A stretch of 64,000 bases of DNA from an uncultured Prevotellaceae bacterium. GTDB taxonomy: Bacteria; Bacteroidota; Bacteroidia; Bacteroidales; Bacteroidaceae. Each line of letters starts with the position of its first letter. Within the stretch, counting starts at the first letter, position 1. Where the stretch lies: the NCBI GenBank assembly GCA_900320845.1, contig ONTS01000008.1, forward strand, positions 1 to 64,000, written 5' to 3'. Both the position numbers and the translations under genes were made by a program. Positions 26,103 through 35,394 of this stretch are shown piece by piece. The notes under the pieces are model-generated. The model did no database searches. It saw only the letters and a program-made list of their open reading frames with translations, and was not told the DNA's origin.

Positions 26103-26792
26103 ATGACACAAAAACCTTTTCATCGCTATTACAAGACCAAAGGTCCAGTATTCTACTGGATACTCTTTGCTTATTTCATTCTCGGATGGTTCTTCCCCGT
26201 TGTGGGTTGGGTCGCCATCCTGTGTATGTTCGGTCCCGTATTGACCTCCATCTGGCGCGGTCGCTGGTGGTGTGGTAATGTATGTCCGCGAGGAAACATG
26301 TATGACAAATTGCTTGCTAAATACTCTCCCCATCGTCCGATACCACGTTTTGTACGTTCGTTCGGCTTCAGGCTGTTCATGGTGTTCTTCATTTTCACCA
26401 TGTTCGGTGTGCAGATGTACTTTGCCTGGGGTGATTGGGGCGCTATGGGCAGGGTATTCTGGAACATCATCCTCATGACGACTGTCGTCGGCGTGGTGCT
26501 GTCGTTCATCTATGCTCCACGTTCGTGGTGTTCCTTCTGTCCTATGGGAACGCTCTCGTCGTGGGTTGCGCCTAAAAAACCCGCCTTCCCCCGCGTCTTC
26601 ACCTGTGTGCACGTGGCAGAGAGCTGCGACGAGAAGTGTAAGATGTGTGCCCGTGTGTGTCCTATGCAGCTGAAGCCATACACCAGCCGCGGTGACGAGA
26701 ACGGCTTACTCCATGGCGACTGCCTGAAGTGTAAGAAATGCGCACTGGCATGTCCAAGGCATATCACCGAGCTGAGGAGGAATGAGAAGTAA
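26103..26792 (+). CDS. membrane-bound 4Fe-4S ferredoxin-type protein (NapH/CcoG-like)
   Basis: It has 229 residues with about four transmembrane helices and two kinds of cysteine clusters. CGNVCPRG and CSFCPMG follow hydrophobic segments, as in NapH/NosR/CcoG-type proteins. The C-terminal domain holds two 4Fe-4S motifs, CDEKCKMCARVCP and CLKCKKCALACP. It probably moves electrons across or along the cytoplasmic membrane. The start is the ATG at 26103 (MTQKPFHRYY); an upstream frame to 25974 overlaps the preceding gene and is rejected. Pairing with the Cys-rich protein before it is suggestive. The specific partner is unknown. Confidence 0.88.
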   Translation: MTQKPFHRYYKTKGPVFYWILFAYFILGWFFPVVGWVAILCMFGPVLTSIWRGRWWCGNVCPRGNMYDKLLAKYSPHRPIPRFVRSFGFRLFMVFFIFTMFGVQMYFAWGDWGAMGRVFWNIILMTTVVGVVLSFIYAPRSWCSFCPMGTLSSWVAPKKPAFPRVFTCVHVAESCDEKCKMCARVCPMQLKPYTSRGDENGLLHGDCLKCKKCALACPRHITELRRNEK

Positions 26793-26796
26793 CGAC

Positions 26797-26924
26797 AACG
26801 ATAACGAAGCTTTGCGAGCAAAGCGGTTTGGAGTTATGAATTATAAGTTTTGAGTTATAAGTACGAAAATGCACCAAAGACTAAAAACCAAAACTAAAAA
26901 CTAGTCCCAAAAACTATAAACTAA
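26797..26924 (+). repeat. dispersed intergenic repeat, copy D
   Basis: Core GCTTTGCGAGCAAAGC, CGGTTTGGAG, TTATGAATTATAAGTTTTGAG, TACGAAAATGCACCAAAG and ACTAAAAACC tails including AGTCCCAAAAACT, which is shared with copies A and C. It runs into a terminator. Confidence 0.8.
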
Positions 26925-26954
26925 AAACTCATCGTTTGGGCGATGAGTTTTTTT
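26925..26954. terminator. terminator between convergent genes
   Basis: AAACTCATCG (26925-26934) and CGATGAGTTT (26941-26950) form a stem with a 6-nt loop, followed by a T-run on the plus strand and A-rich on the other side, so it can serve both directions. Confidence 0.88.
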
Positions 26955-26958
26955 GCGT

Positions 26959-28074
26959 CTATTTCTTCTGTTTTCTTCTTCCGAAGTTGACACCGGCATA
27001 TATGTTGACGCTTCCGAAGATGTTGTTGGTCTCAAACTGCGACTTATGATAGTTGTATGCGTGGAATATGGCGCTGGCTCCGGCGAACCATCTGCTGTTG
27101 TTGTAGACGATGCCAAATCGTGCCAAGCCGTCGAGGTTGAAGTTACGGAAGGAGAAGTCGCGCAGTGTGAACGACTGTCGCTTGATGTCACCTCGCGAGT
27201 AGTGGTATCCCAGTGCTGCCGAGATGGAAGCTGCCAGCAGTAGGTTGCGACAGGGCACATAGTTGTAAGCATATCCCACTGATGCCGAGATGTCGGTGTA
27301 CTTCACCCTGTTGAAAGCCAGTCCGCTGTCGAGCTTCACAACAGGGTTGGCAATCTTGGAGTCGACGAGGTCGGCGAGTTTGTCGTAGTTAAGTTTAAGC
27401 ACATGTCGTGTGTATCCTATTCCTGCAAGCATGGAGCCTGCACTTCGCCGTTGTACCGTCGATTGGCTGAAGGCGGCTGGGTAGGAAAAACGGCGATGGT
27501 TGAATATCCAATAAGCATTGAAGCCTTTGAGGTTAACGTTGAGTCCTGAGAATGCCACGTTGTGCAGCCTTCGTGTGTCGATGTCGTCGCCGAAGTCTGC
27601 CCGACGCAGTATGTAGTCGTTGCCGGTCTTACGATAAAAGAGGTCGACGCCCACCTTAGAGCTGTAGATGCTAAGTTGCCACTCTTTCTTCATGTCGCTG
27701 TTGAGGTGCCCGATATCGAAGGTATAGCCTATAAATGCCCATCGCCAACCGAAATATGGTCCTACCTTCATCGTGGCTCTTGGGGCGAAGACCAGTGTCT
27801 GTTCAGACTTGCTGCGCAGGCGGTACATCTCATAGGTGATGGTGGTCTGCACCATGGCGGTGAAGTTGAACTGCTGCGGTTCTATCCATGCCGTGTCGAC
27901 ATTGTTGAGTGCTTTGTCGAGGGTGTGCAACGTGTTGAGGATGGGGGTGAGCGGGGATGTCGATGTCGGTGTAGGTGTCTCCAAAGTGTCACACTCCTCC
28001 TGTGCCTGACAGAAGGCGACGGCAACCATCAGAAGGATGGTGATGAGCGAAGTGCGGAACATGGCGAGTGGCAT
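26959..28074 (-). CDS. DUF4421-family outer-membrane-like protein
   Basis: 371 residues with a signal peptide (SLITILLMVAVAFCQAQ), a Thr/Pro/Ser-rich linker and then alternating beta-strand patterns (GWRWAFIGYTFDIG, LSIYSSKVGVDLFYRKTG, NLNGLARFGIVYN-like strands). The aromatic strand ends fit an outer-membrane barrel, and the overall sequence resembles DUF4421. Function unknown. A start at 28062 (MFRTSL) is equally plausible and gives a more typical signal peptide. It is transcribed towards the hairpin at 26925-26954. Confidence 0.78.
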   Translation of the reverse strand: MPLAMFRTSLITILLMVAVAFCQAQEECDTLETPTPTSTSPLTPILNTLHTLDKALNNVDTAWIEPQQFNFTAMVQTTITYEMYRLRSKSEQTLVFAPRATMKVGPYFGWRWAFIGYTFDIGHLNSDMKKEWQLSIYSSKVGVDLFYRKTGNDYILRRADFGDDIDTRRLHNVAFSGLNVNLKGFNAYWIFNHRRFSYPAAFSQSTVQRRSAGSMLAGIGYTRHVLKLNYDKLADLVDSKIANPVVKLDSGLAFNRVKYTDISASVGYAYNYVPCRNLLLAASISAALGYHYSRGDIKRQSFTLRDFSFRNFNLDGLARFGIVYNNSRWFAGASAIFHAYNYHKSQFETNNIFGSVNIYAGVNFGRRKQKK

Positions 28075-28115
28075 GGGAGGAGGATGAAGGGATAGAGATA
28101 ATGGAGTGGTGTGGA

Positions 28116-28946
28116 TTACAGGGTGTTAAGTCTTCGTAGTATCCATGCGCATGTGGCGGCATTGGTGATGGTGCTCTGGCATATGTTGTAGCCCTGCAAT
28201 GTTTCTGTTATCTGTTGAAGGAGTGAGCATGTGGCGGGTATGAGCGTCTCGTCGTGTATTTGAATGCTTCCATCGGGTCGTATGGTGAGCCGGTAGTCGT
28301 TATCGTCGAAGAAGGTGTTATAGGTTGTCATGGGCTCCTGTCCGTTGTGGCATGGCATCCAAAGGGCATTGAGTAGTGTCTGGTTCTCGAAGAGTATTGC
28401 TGCCGACCGATATTCGCCCTGTTGTGTCTGCAGCGCCACAGCGTCGACAGCCACACCGAACAGCTGTTGCATGAAGAATGTCTGTCTGTACACCTGCTCC
28501 TGCCACACTTCTTCGTCGGCCGTGTAGCGCGCGAGCATCTGCACCGCCTGTGGGTTGACGGGATCGGGACGCTGCTGGTGGTGCTGCAGGGCATGGATGG
28601 CGCCCATGTCGATGCCACTCCATTCTACATAACACTGGTAGTCGCCTTGCTGACAGGTGCGGAGCAGACGAATCATGTCGTCGTATTGCCACAGTGTCGG
28701 GTCGTGGAGGATGACGGGTATATCTTTCTTCAGGGCTAAGATACATAACGGCAGAACGCTCTGCTGCCGAGATGATACATAGAGCGCATTGGCATCGGCA
28801 ATGAGTGTGTGCACATCTGCCTTCTGCAGTGATGTGTGGTACGACGAAGCCACTACGTCGGTGCCCGCAAAAGCGGTGAGACGCTCTTGCAGCTGTGGCA
28901 GCTTTGCCTCGTCGTCTGTGAGAATAGCCCAATGGATGTGTTTCAT
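28116..28946 (-). CDS. hypothetical protein, possibly a reduced Gfo/Idh/MocA-like oxidoreductase
   Basis: 276 residues from the start at 28946 (MKHIHWAILTDDE). A longer frame to 28988 is excluded by a promoter box at 28986-28993. The N-terminus has a beta-alpha pattern (HTLIADANALYVSSRQQSVL, then LCILALKKDIPVILHDP) like the dinucleotide-binding fold of Gfo/Idh/MocA proteins, but I see no clear glycine-rich motif. The C-terminal half is beta-rich. No signal peptide. The oxidoreductase suggestion is weak. Confidence 0.6.
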   Translation of the reverse strand: MKHIHWAILTDDEAKLPQLQERLTAFAGTDVVASSYHTSLQKADVHTLIADANALYVSSRQQSVLPLCILALKKDIPVILHDPTLWQYDDMIRLLRTCQQGDYQCYVEWSGIDMGAIHALQHHQQRPDPVNPQAVQMLARYTADEEVWQEQVYRQTFFMQQLFGVAVDAVALQTQQGEYRSAAILFENQTLLNALWMPCHNGQEPMTTYNTFFDDNDYRLTIRPDGSIQIHDETLIPATCSLLQQITETLQGYNICQSTITNAATCAWILRRLNTL

Positions 28947-28985
28947 GGGTGAGTGGAGTAGGGGCTGTTGGATGTGTGTGCAGGG

Positions 28986-28993
28986 CAAAGGTA
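28986..28993 (-). promoter_or_regulatory. -7 box (TACCTTTG) for the gene at 28946
   Basis: TAnnTTTG match on the minus strand, 40 bp before the start; it fixes the start choice. Confidence 0.68.
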
Positions 28994-29045
28994 GGAATAA
29001 TATGAGAAGATGCGTGAAATGTTTTACTTTTTAATAACTTCTTCC

Positions 29046-29053
29046 TAACTTTG
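29046..29053 (+). promoter_or_regulatory. -7 box (TAACTTTG) for the gene at 29145
   Basis: TAnnTTTG match diverging from the box at 28986-28993. It leaves a leader of about 85 nt. Confidence 0.65.
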
Positions 29054-29144
29054 CCCCTTGATATATATATAAATAAGAATAGGCCCGTTGTGCCATGGCA
29101 ATATGGCATGCAGGCTTGAGACCATTTAAATTCAAAAAAACGAC

Positions 29145-29765
29145 ATGTCATTTTTTTCAAACCTATTCCGTCGTCGTTCTCAAGGTGCTACCATCGGTGG
29201 CATGGAGGACTACATGATGCTGGTACGCGTGTACTTCCAAGCTTCTATGGCCAATAACCTCGGCCTGTCAAACCTTGCCATGTTTCCCGATCTTCGTATG
29301 TTTAAGACCAAGTTGCGTGTTCCAACGCAGAACAATAAGTTGGGTCCAGGCGAGAAATCGCACTGCAAGAAGATGTTGATGGCAACCTATGATACCCCTG
29401 CCGACTTCTTTACAGAGATTGACGCCAGTCTGAAGAAACGCTGCCGCAAGGTGCAGGATGTGCAGACTTACATGTATCAGTTTCAGGCACTGTCGCAAGA
29501 CCTGATGATGCTGACGACCAATCTGATGAAGTTCAAGCTGCGCATGCCGTCGATATTCAAGAAGAGTCTGTACTACATGACGGAGAAGACCGTGAAGGAC
29601 ATCTTCCATAAGAACGACTACAAAGATCCCGGTGTGATAAAGGCCGTGATGACCGTGCGTCAGTTGGATGAGAAGTTAGGTTTCTCAGAGAAGTGGATCA
29701 CCGACTACATATACCAGATTGTGATGCTTGCTAAGAAAGAGAAGCGCAAGGATGCCGATGCCTGA
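29145..29765 (+). CDS. conserved hypothetical protein, helical, cytoplasmic
   Basis: The 206 residues include an N-terminal MSFFSNLFRRRSQ patch followed by mostly helical, Met- and Lys-rich sequence (MLMATYDTPADFFTEIDASL, YMYQFQALSQDLMMLTTNLM). No signal peptide, catalytic motif or known domain is apparent. It has its own promoter box and a coding-like composition throughout, so I consider it a real Bacteroidota gene of unknown function. The A2M gene follows after about 95 bp. Confidence 0.75.
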   Translation: MSFFSNLFRRRSQGATIGGMEDYMMLVRVYFQASMANNLGLSNLAMFPDLRMFKTKLRVPTQNNKLGPGEKSHCKKMLMATYDTPADFFTEIDASLKKRCRKVQDVQTYMYQFQALSQDLMMLTTNLMKFKLRMPSIFKKSLYYMTEKTVKDIFHKNDYKDPGVIKAVMTVRQLDEKLGFSEKWITDYIYQIVMLAKKEKRKDADA

Positions 29766-29861
29766 TGAGGCAGAAGCCCTTGACGCTTAGTCTTTTTGTA
29801 TAGATAACGAATACCATAAACCTCACCACGCACTTACAGCGTCTAAAACACCCCCTTACCT

Positions 29862-32800
29862 ATGAAACGTATCACCATCATTGTCCTCGTGCTGTTGTCA
29901 CTTTGCCAGTATGCCGGTGCCCAAAGCATCGATGGCTTATGGAACGAAGTGGAAACCGCCAAGTCGAAAGACCTGCCAAAGACAGCTATTTCTAAGTTGG
30001 ATGCCATCATTGCGCAGGCAGAAAAGCAACGTGCCTACGGTCATCTTATCAAGGCACAGCTGCAACGTGTTGAACAATTGACCTCCATCTCGCCCGACAC
30101 CCTCAACAGTGCTGTGGCTGCCTTGGTGCGTTACGAGGAGTCGATACGCGATAAAGATGAAGTGTTGGATGCCGTGTACTGCAGCATCCTTGGCAATGTG
30201 TTTGGGCACAACTCCTCTTTATTAGATGAAAATGCTGTGAAGCTGTCGTCAGAGTATTTCCGTCGCTCGCTTGCCAATCCGTCGCTGTTGGCGCAACACC
30301 GCATAGCTGAGTTTGATCCGCTATTGGAACCCACTTACGGCAGTCAATTGTTTGACAACGATCTGTTGCATGTGCTAGCCAACGAAGCCGGCAATGTAAA
30401 CGTTCAGAAACGACAATACATAGGAGGCAGCAACCGCGTAGCCTCAATGCTCATCTCGTTGCGTACGCTACCCAATCGATGGTCGCCGGGGGGGTATACG
30501 TTGGCAGACAGCAAGTATATTCAAAGTCTAGACTCGTTGATGGCGGTGTATGGTGACCTGCCATGGGCTGGAGAGATAGCCTACGAGCGTTATCAGTGTA
30601 TGATACGTGCTACCGATGCTACTCCCGAAATACTGTACAACTATCTGGTAGACGCACAGAAACGATGGTCAAAGTGGGAGCGTGTGAATAAGTTCAAGAA
30701 CCTCTACACTGCCTTTGTGAGACCAAAGTTCCAAGTGGCATCAGACCTGGATCAGATGCGTACCACAGAACGACGTACCATAAAGGTGTCGAACATACGC
30801 AATCTGCCTGACCTGACATTCAGCGTTACTCCTGTGAATATCGATGGAAGGAAAACATACTTAAACCCCAATAACGAGGAAACCTATGCCGACCTGAAGA
30901 AGCTGTTGGTGACTCGTGACCGAAAGACACAGCACCATCAGTATGTGGGTGTGCCTGAATGGAAAGAACATAACGACTCCTTCCAATTGGGTACTCTAAG
31001 TCCTGGTGTTTATCTTCTTGAGTTCACGAGCAGCAATAAGAATGTGACCAACACACGCAGGCTGTTGTTTGTGTCTGACCTCAGGGTGCTGTGCGAGGCA
31101 TGGCCCGACAAACAGATACGTTATGTTGTGGTGAATGCCATCACAGGACAGCCCGTAGCCAATGCCAAAGTGCACCTGACCTACAATGGCAAACCGAAAC
31201 TTACCAGCGACTTCGTTGCCGATGAGCACGGAGAAGTGATATATAGAGATACTGCTCTATATCGTCCTGAAGAGGTGTGGGCGTCGACCGATACTGATAA
31301 GGGATATATGATGAGTCGCCTCTCGTCATTCTACGGATTTTATAGAGACGGCAGTGTGTACACCGATGGCCATCTCTTCACCGACCGCACCATCTACCGC
31401 CCCGGACAGACCGTGCATGTGGGATTGATAGTGAACAAGCGCACCCCCGACAATCAGTCGCCTGTGATCGCTGATAGAAAGGTGAAGTTTACGCTTGTCG
31501 ATGCTAACAATAAGGAGGTGGCAAAGCAAGATGTGGTTACTGACAGCTACGGCACCGCCTCAGCAGACTTCGTACTCCCTACAGGCTCGCTGACAGGAAG
31601 ATATTATGTGAGAGCCTATGGCCTCGGCAGCGTATACTTCAACGTCGAGGAATACAAGCGTCCCACCTTCTTTGTAGAGTTTGACGAGCTGAAAACCGAA
31701 TACAAGATAGGCGACACCATCACCGTGTGCGGAAGGGCAAAGTCGTATGCCGGTGTGCCCGTGCAGAACGCCAAGGTGAAATATACTATCACCTCCCGTC
31801 AAGCTACATGGTGGCGTTATTATAACACAAACTCTGCCAATGACAATCTCGGTTCTGGCGAGATGCAGACCGACGACAAGGGCGAATTTAGAATACAAGT
31901 ACCCCTCAAGGTGAAAAAAGATGATGACGAAAGTGCGTCGGAACTGCCGTACTATTATCGTCATATACGTTTCTACCAGGTGAATGTCAATGCCGATGTT
32001 ACCGATGTCGGCGGCGAAACACATCATGGCCAGACCTCTATCCCTCTCGGCACACGCGCAACGGTGCTGACCTGCGACATGCCCGACCAACTGGAGAAAG
32101 ACAGTCTGCGTACCATCACCTTCAACTACCGCAATGCTGCCGGTCGCCCGATAGATGGCACCGTCACCTATTGGTTCAACGACAGCCGCCGTGCCTACAG
32201 CACCGCAGCCAATAAGCCTGTTGACGTGACAGCATTGATGAAGAGTCTGCCCTCCGGCAAACACACCCTGCACGCTATCTGTGGCAACGACACACTGAAG
32301 ACAGAAAGCATATTGTTCTCTGTCTATGATAAGAAGCCATGCTTTAAGACACCAGACTGGTTCTACGTGAAAAACGATGTGTTCCCCTCCGACGGAAAGC
32401 CGTTGAAGGTACAGGTAGGTTCTTCCTGCCTTGATGTGAGCATCTTCTACAGCGTCATGGCCCATGACCGACTTCTTGACTACGGCATGATGAAGATCAG
32501 CGATGCTATCGTGACCAAAGAATACACTTATAAAGAAGAATATGGCGACGGATTGTTGCTGTCCTTTGCTTGGGTGAAGAACGATACCCTCTACACACAT
32601 ACCACCACACTGCTGAAGCCTCTGCCCGACAAACACCTGAAAGTAGCATGGAAGACTTTCCGTAACCGTCTGGAACCTGGTCAACAAGAGACCTGGACCG
32701 CTCATGTGACGACACCAAATGGTAAGAATGCCGATGCACAACTGATGGCAGTAATGTATGATAAGTCTTTAGACCAGCTTAAACCACACCATTGGAGCTT

Positions 32801-35384
32801 TGATGTTGCCTTGCGCCGAGCCTTGCCTACCACAAGCTGGCAGACAAGGTCATATAACACTACAGGCTTGTCTTGGTACGATCACTACCACCAGCTATCA
32901 GTGAAAGACCTCTCCTATAGTCGCTTCGACAATAGTTTGTTCAGATTCCACAATCGTCCTAGGATTCTCATTCGCGGCGCAGGCTCACCTGTTGTGTATG
33001 AGTCGAAAGCCATGGTAGATTCTAAAGCTATGGACGTGGAACGCTTGGGCAAAGCTAAGTCGCCCGCTCAGAATGCAGCCAAGCGTGAGATGGAAACAAC
33101 AGAAGAAGAGAATATCGAGCAGGAGACACCCACCATCAATGCAGCGACGCTGCGTGAGAACTTGGCAGAGACAGCTTTCTTCTTCCCGGCACTGCAGACT
33201 GATGCTGCGGGTGATGTAGAGTTGCACTTCACCCTGCCCGAGAGCCTGACAACCTGGAAGGTGATGATGCTGGCACACGACGCGAATACCAACTATGGAC
33301 TTATGACCGACGAGGTGATAGCTAAGAAGAAGGTGATGATGCAACCTAATATGCCACGCTTCCTCCGTGCCAACGACGAGGCAAGTATCTCGGCTCGCGT
33401 CATCAACACTACGGAGAAGCCCATAGAGGGCACAGCAATCATGGAACTGATAGCCCCCGACACTCGTTCCCTCGTACTGAGACGCACAGCCACCTACTCA
33501 TTAAAGCCCGAAGATACGCAGGCGGTGACCTTTAACTTCACACTGCCCGACACACATCCTATATATATATGTCGAATGGTGGCGCAGGGAGCTAACCACT
33601 CCGATGGAGAGCAAAACTATCTTGCCGTGTTGTCCGACAAAGAACTGGTGACCAATACTTATCCTTTCACCATGCACACAGCCGAGAGTAAGGTTATAGA
33701 CCTTACCCAACTCTTTGCCGTAAACGACAGTACCTCCAAGCTTACTTTGGAATACACCGAGAATCCTGCATGGCTCATTCTGCAAAGTCTGCCTACCTAT
33801 GCCTCAGCACGCGACGACAATGCCATAGAACAAGCCGTGGCATACTATGTTAACAGCCTTGGCAAACTGATGGCGCAGCAGACACCGCAGCTGAAAGAAG
33901 TCATTGACCAATGGGCTGCAGAGAAGACAGATGAGACATCGCTCATGAGTTCGTTGGAGAAGAACGAGAACCTGAAGAACATCGTTCTCAATGAAACCCC
34001 GTGGGTGCTTGATGCAGACCGGGAAGGAGAGCAGAAACGCAAGCTCATCAAATTCCTTGACGAGCCTACCATGCGTATGCGTCTTCAGACATCGCTGCAG
34101 AAACTGTCAGAACTGCAACTCAGTAATGGTGCGTGGACATGGTGGAAAGGAATGAACGGCAGCATCTACATGACCGTAAGCATTGCCACGATGATGGAAC
34201 GCCTGCAACAGCTGACACCGCAGCATAATGTCGATGTGCAGAAACTGCTGGACAAAGCCTATCCATACATCGACCAATACCTCTGCGAAACTTACAACGA
34301 TATGCGCAAAGCTGAGAAGAAAGGCATGAAGGCATGGCGCCCGAGCGAGACAGTAATCAACATACTCTACCTCAATGCCCTCTCACAACGTAAGCTTTCG
34401 GTCAAGACACAGCAGGCTACGAACTATATGCTGAAGCTGATGCAGAAGCGAACGACGGAGTTTACCATATACGGCAAAGCCACAGCAGCGTTTATCTTTG
34501 ACCGCAACGGACTAAAGAAGAAAGCCGCAGAATACCTGCAGAGCATAGAAGAATACTCCGTATATACCGAGGAGAAAGGTCGCTACTATGACAGTCCCCG
34601 TGCTTACTATAGCTGGTATAGCTATCAGATTCCGACACAGGTGGCAGTGATAGAGGCTTACCAAGCCCTTCGCCCGCAACAGCAGCAGACTATTGAAGAA
34701 TTGCAACGCTGGTTGCTGCAAGCCAAGCGAACACAAGCATGGAGCACACCCATCAACAGTGTGAATGCCATCTATGCTTTCCTGAAGAACAATATGAAGG
34801 TGCTTGCCGTCAGAGAGCCCGCTACCTTCCAACTCAATGAACACCCCTTTGATATAGCTACTCCAACAGCAGGACTGGGATATGTTAAAGTAACCCACGA
34901 AGCGCCAGATATGAAGACGCTGACAATAAACAAAGTCTCGGATGGTACTTCATGGGGCGCTGTCTATGCACAGTTCATGCAGGACGTTGAACACATAGAA
35001 AGCAGCGAGGCACAGCTCAGTGTGAAACGTGAGATAAAGACTCCTGCCGGCAATGTGCTGAAAGTGGGCGACAAGGTTACCGTCGTCATCACTATTACCG
35101 CCGAACGTGACTACGATTTCGTGCAAGTGGTAGACAAGCGTGCAGCCTGCATGGAACCCATAAAACAGCTCAGCGGCTATCGCGGCGGCTTCTATACCGC
35201 ACCAGGCGACAACCGTACCTGTTACTACTTCGACAAGATGCGCAAAGGCACCTACGTAATAGAAAGCGAATATTACATCGACCGTCCCGGAAAATACAAG
35301 ACAGGCACCTGCACCGTGCAATGTGCCTATGCTCCCGAGTATTCCGCTCGCGACAAGTCGGCGGTGCTGACAGTGCAAGAATAA
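29862..35384 (+). CDS. alpha-2-macroglobulin family protein lacking the thioester cysteine
   Basis: A 1840-residue periplasmic or surface protein with a signal peptide (IVLVLLSLCQYAGAQ, no lipobox). Macroglobulin domains start around residue 320; MG2-like FTDRTIYRPGQTVHVGLIVN lies near 505. The bait/A2M region includes FFFPALQTDAAGDVELHF and WKVMMLAHD around 1110-1150. The thiol-ester domain follows, but the usual C-x-E-Q reads NAIEQ near 1320, so the cysteine is Ala. The C-terminal receptor-like beta domain ends with YYIDRPGKYKTGTCTVQ. Such proteins are proposed to trap proteases and protect the envelope; without the thioester, trapping would be non-covalent. It is co-directional with the DUF1573 gene 10 bp later. 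Confidence 0.93.
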   Translation: MKRITIIVLVLLSLCQYAGAQSIDGLWNEVETAKSKDLPKTAISKLDAIIAQAEKQRAYGHLIKAQLQRVEQLTSISPDTLNSAVAALVRYEESIRDKDEVLDAVYCSILGNVFGHNSSLLDENAVKLSSEYFRRSLANPSLLAQHRIAEFDPLLEPTYGSQLFDNDLLHVLANEAGNVNVQKRQYIGGSNRVASMLISLRTLPNRWSPGGYTLADSKYIQSLDSLMAVYGDLPWAGEIAYERYQCMIRATDATPEILYNYLVDAQKRWSKWERVNKFKNLYTAFVRPKFQVASDLDQMRTTERRTIKVSNIRNLPDLTFSVTPVNIDGRKTYLNPNNEETYADLKKLLVTRDRKTQHHQYVGVPEWKEHNDSFQLGTLSPGVYLLEFTSSNKNVTNTRRLLFVSDLRVLCEAWPDKQIRYVVVNAITGQPVANAKVHLTYNGKPKLTSDFVADEHGEVIYRDTALYRPEEVWASTDTDKGYMMSRLSSFYGFYRDGSVYTDGHLFTDRTIYRPGQTVHVGLIVNKRTPDNQSPVIADRKVKFTLVDANNKEVAKQDVVTDSYGTASADFVLPTGSLTGRYYVRAYGLGSVYFNVEEYKRPTFFVEFDELKTEYKIGDTITVCGRAKSYAGVPVQNAKVKYTITSRQATWWRYYNTNSANDNLGSGEMQTDDKGEFRIQVPLKVKKDDDESASELPYYYRHIRFYQVNVNADVTDVGGETHHGQTSIPLGTRATVLTCDMPDQLEKDSLRTITFNYRNAAGRPIDGTVTYWFNDSRRAYSTAANKPVDVTALMKSLPSGKHTLHAICGNDTLKTESILFSVYDKKPCFKTPDWFYVKNDVFPSDGKPLKVQVGSSCLDVSIFYSVMAHDRLLDYGMMKISDAIVTKEYTYKEEYGDGLLLSFAWVKNDTLYTHTTTLLKPLPDKHLKVAWKTFRNRLEPGQQETWTAHVTTPNGKNADAQLMAVMYDKSLDQLKPHHWSFDVALRRALPTTSWQTRSYNTTGLSWYDHYHQLSVKDLSYSRFDNSLFRFHNRPRILIRGAGSPVVYESKAMVDSKAMDVERLGKAKSPAQNAAKREMETTEEENIEQETPTINAATLRENLAETAFFFPALQTDAAGDVELHFTLPESLTTWKVMMLAHDANTNYGLMTDEVIAKKKVMMQPNMPRFLRANDEASISARVINTTEKPIEGTAIMELIAPDTRSLVLRRTATYSLKPEDTQAVTFNFTLPDTHPIYICRMVAQGANHSDGEQNYLAVLSDKELVTNTYPFTMHTAESKVIDLTQLFAVNDSTSKLTLEYTENPAWLILQSLPTYASARDDNAIEQAVAYYVNSLGKLMAQQTPQLKEVIDQWAAEKTDETSLMSSLEKNENLKNIVLNETPWVLDADREGEQKRKLIKFLDEPTMRMRLQTSLQKLSELQLSNGAWTWWKGMNGSIYMTVSIATMMERLQQLTPQHNVDVQKLLDKAYPYIDQYLCETYNDMRKAEKKGMKAWRPSETVINILYLNALSQRKLSVKTQQATNYMLKLMQKRTTEFTIYGKATAAFIFDRNGLKKKAAEYLQSIEEYSVYTEEKGRYYDSPRAYYSWYSYQIPTQVAVIEAYQALRPQQQQTIEELQRWLLQAKRTQAWSTPINSVNAIYAFLKNNMKVLAVREPATFQLNEHPFDIATPTAGLGYVKVTHEAPDMKTLTINKVSDGTSWGAVYAQFMQDVEHIESSEAQLSVKREIKTPAGNVLKVGDKVTVVITITAERDYDFVQVVDKRAACMEPIKQLSGYRGGFYTAPGDNRTCYYFDKMRKGTYVIESEYYIDRPGKYKTGTCTVQCAYAPEYSARDKSAVLTVQE

Positions 35385-35394
35385 TCTACAAACC

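Noticed and set aside
28318-29160. 280-residue minus-strand frame overlapping the hypothetical gene
   Set aside because: It is Arg/His/Pro-rich, crosses the divergent promoters at 28986 and 29046, and conflicts with the better frame at 28116-28946.
31560-32741. 393-residue minus-strand open frame
   Set aside because: It is antisense to the A2M gene, with Cys/Val-rich sequence and no family resemblance.
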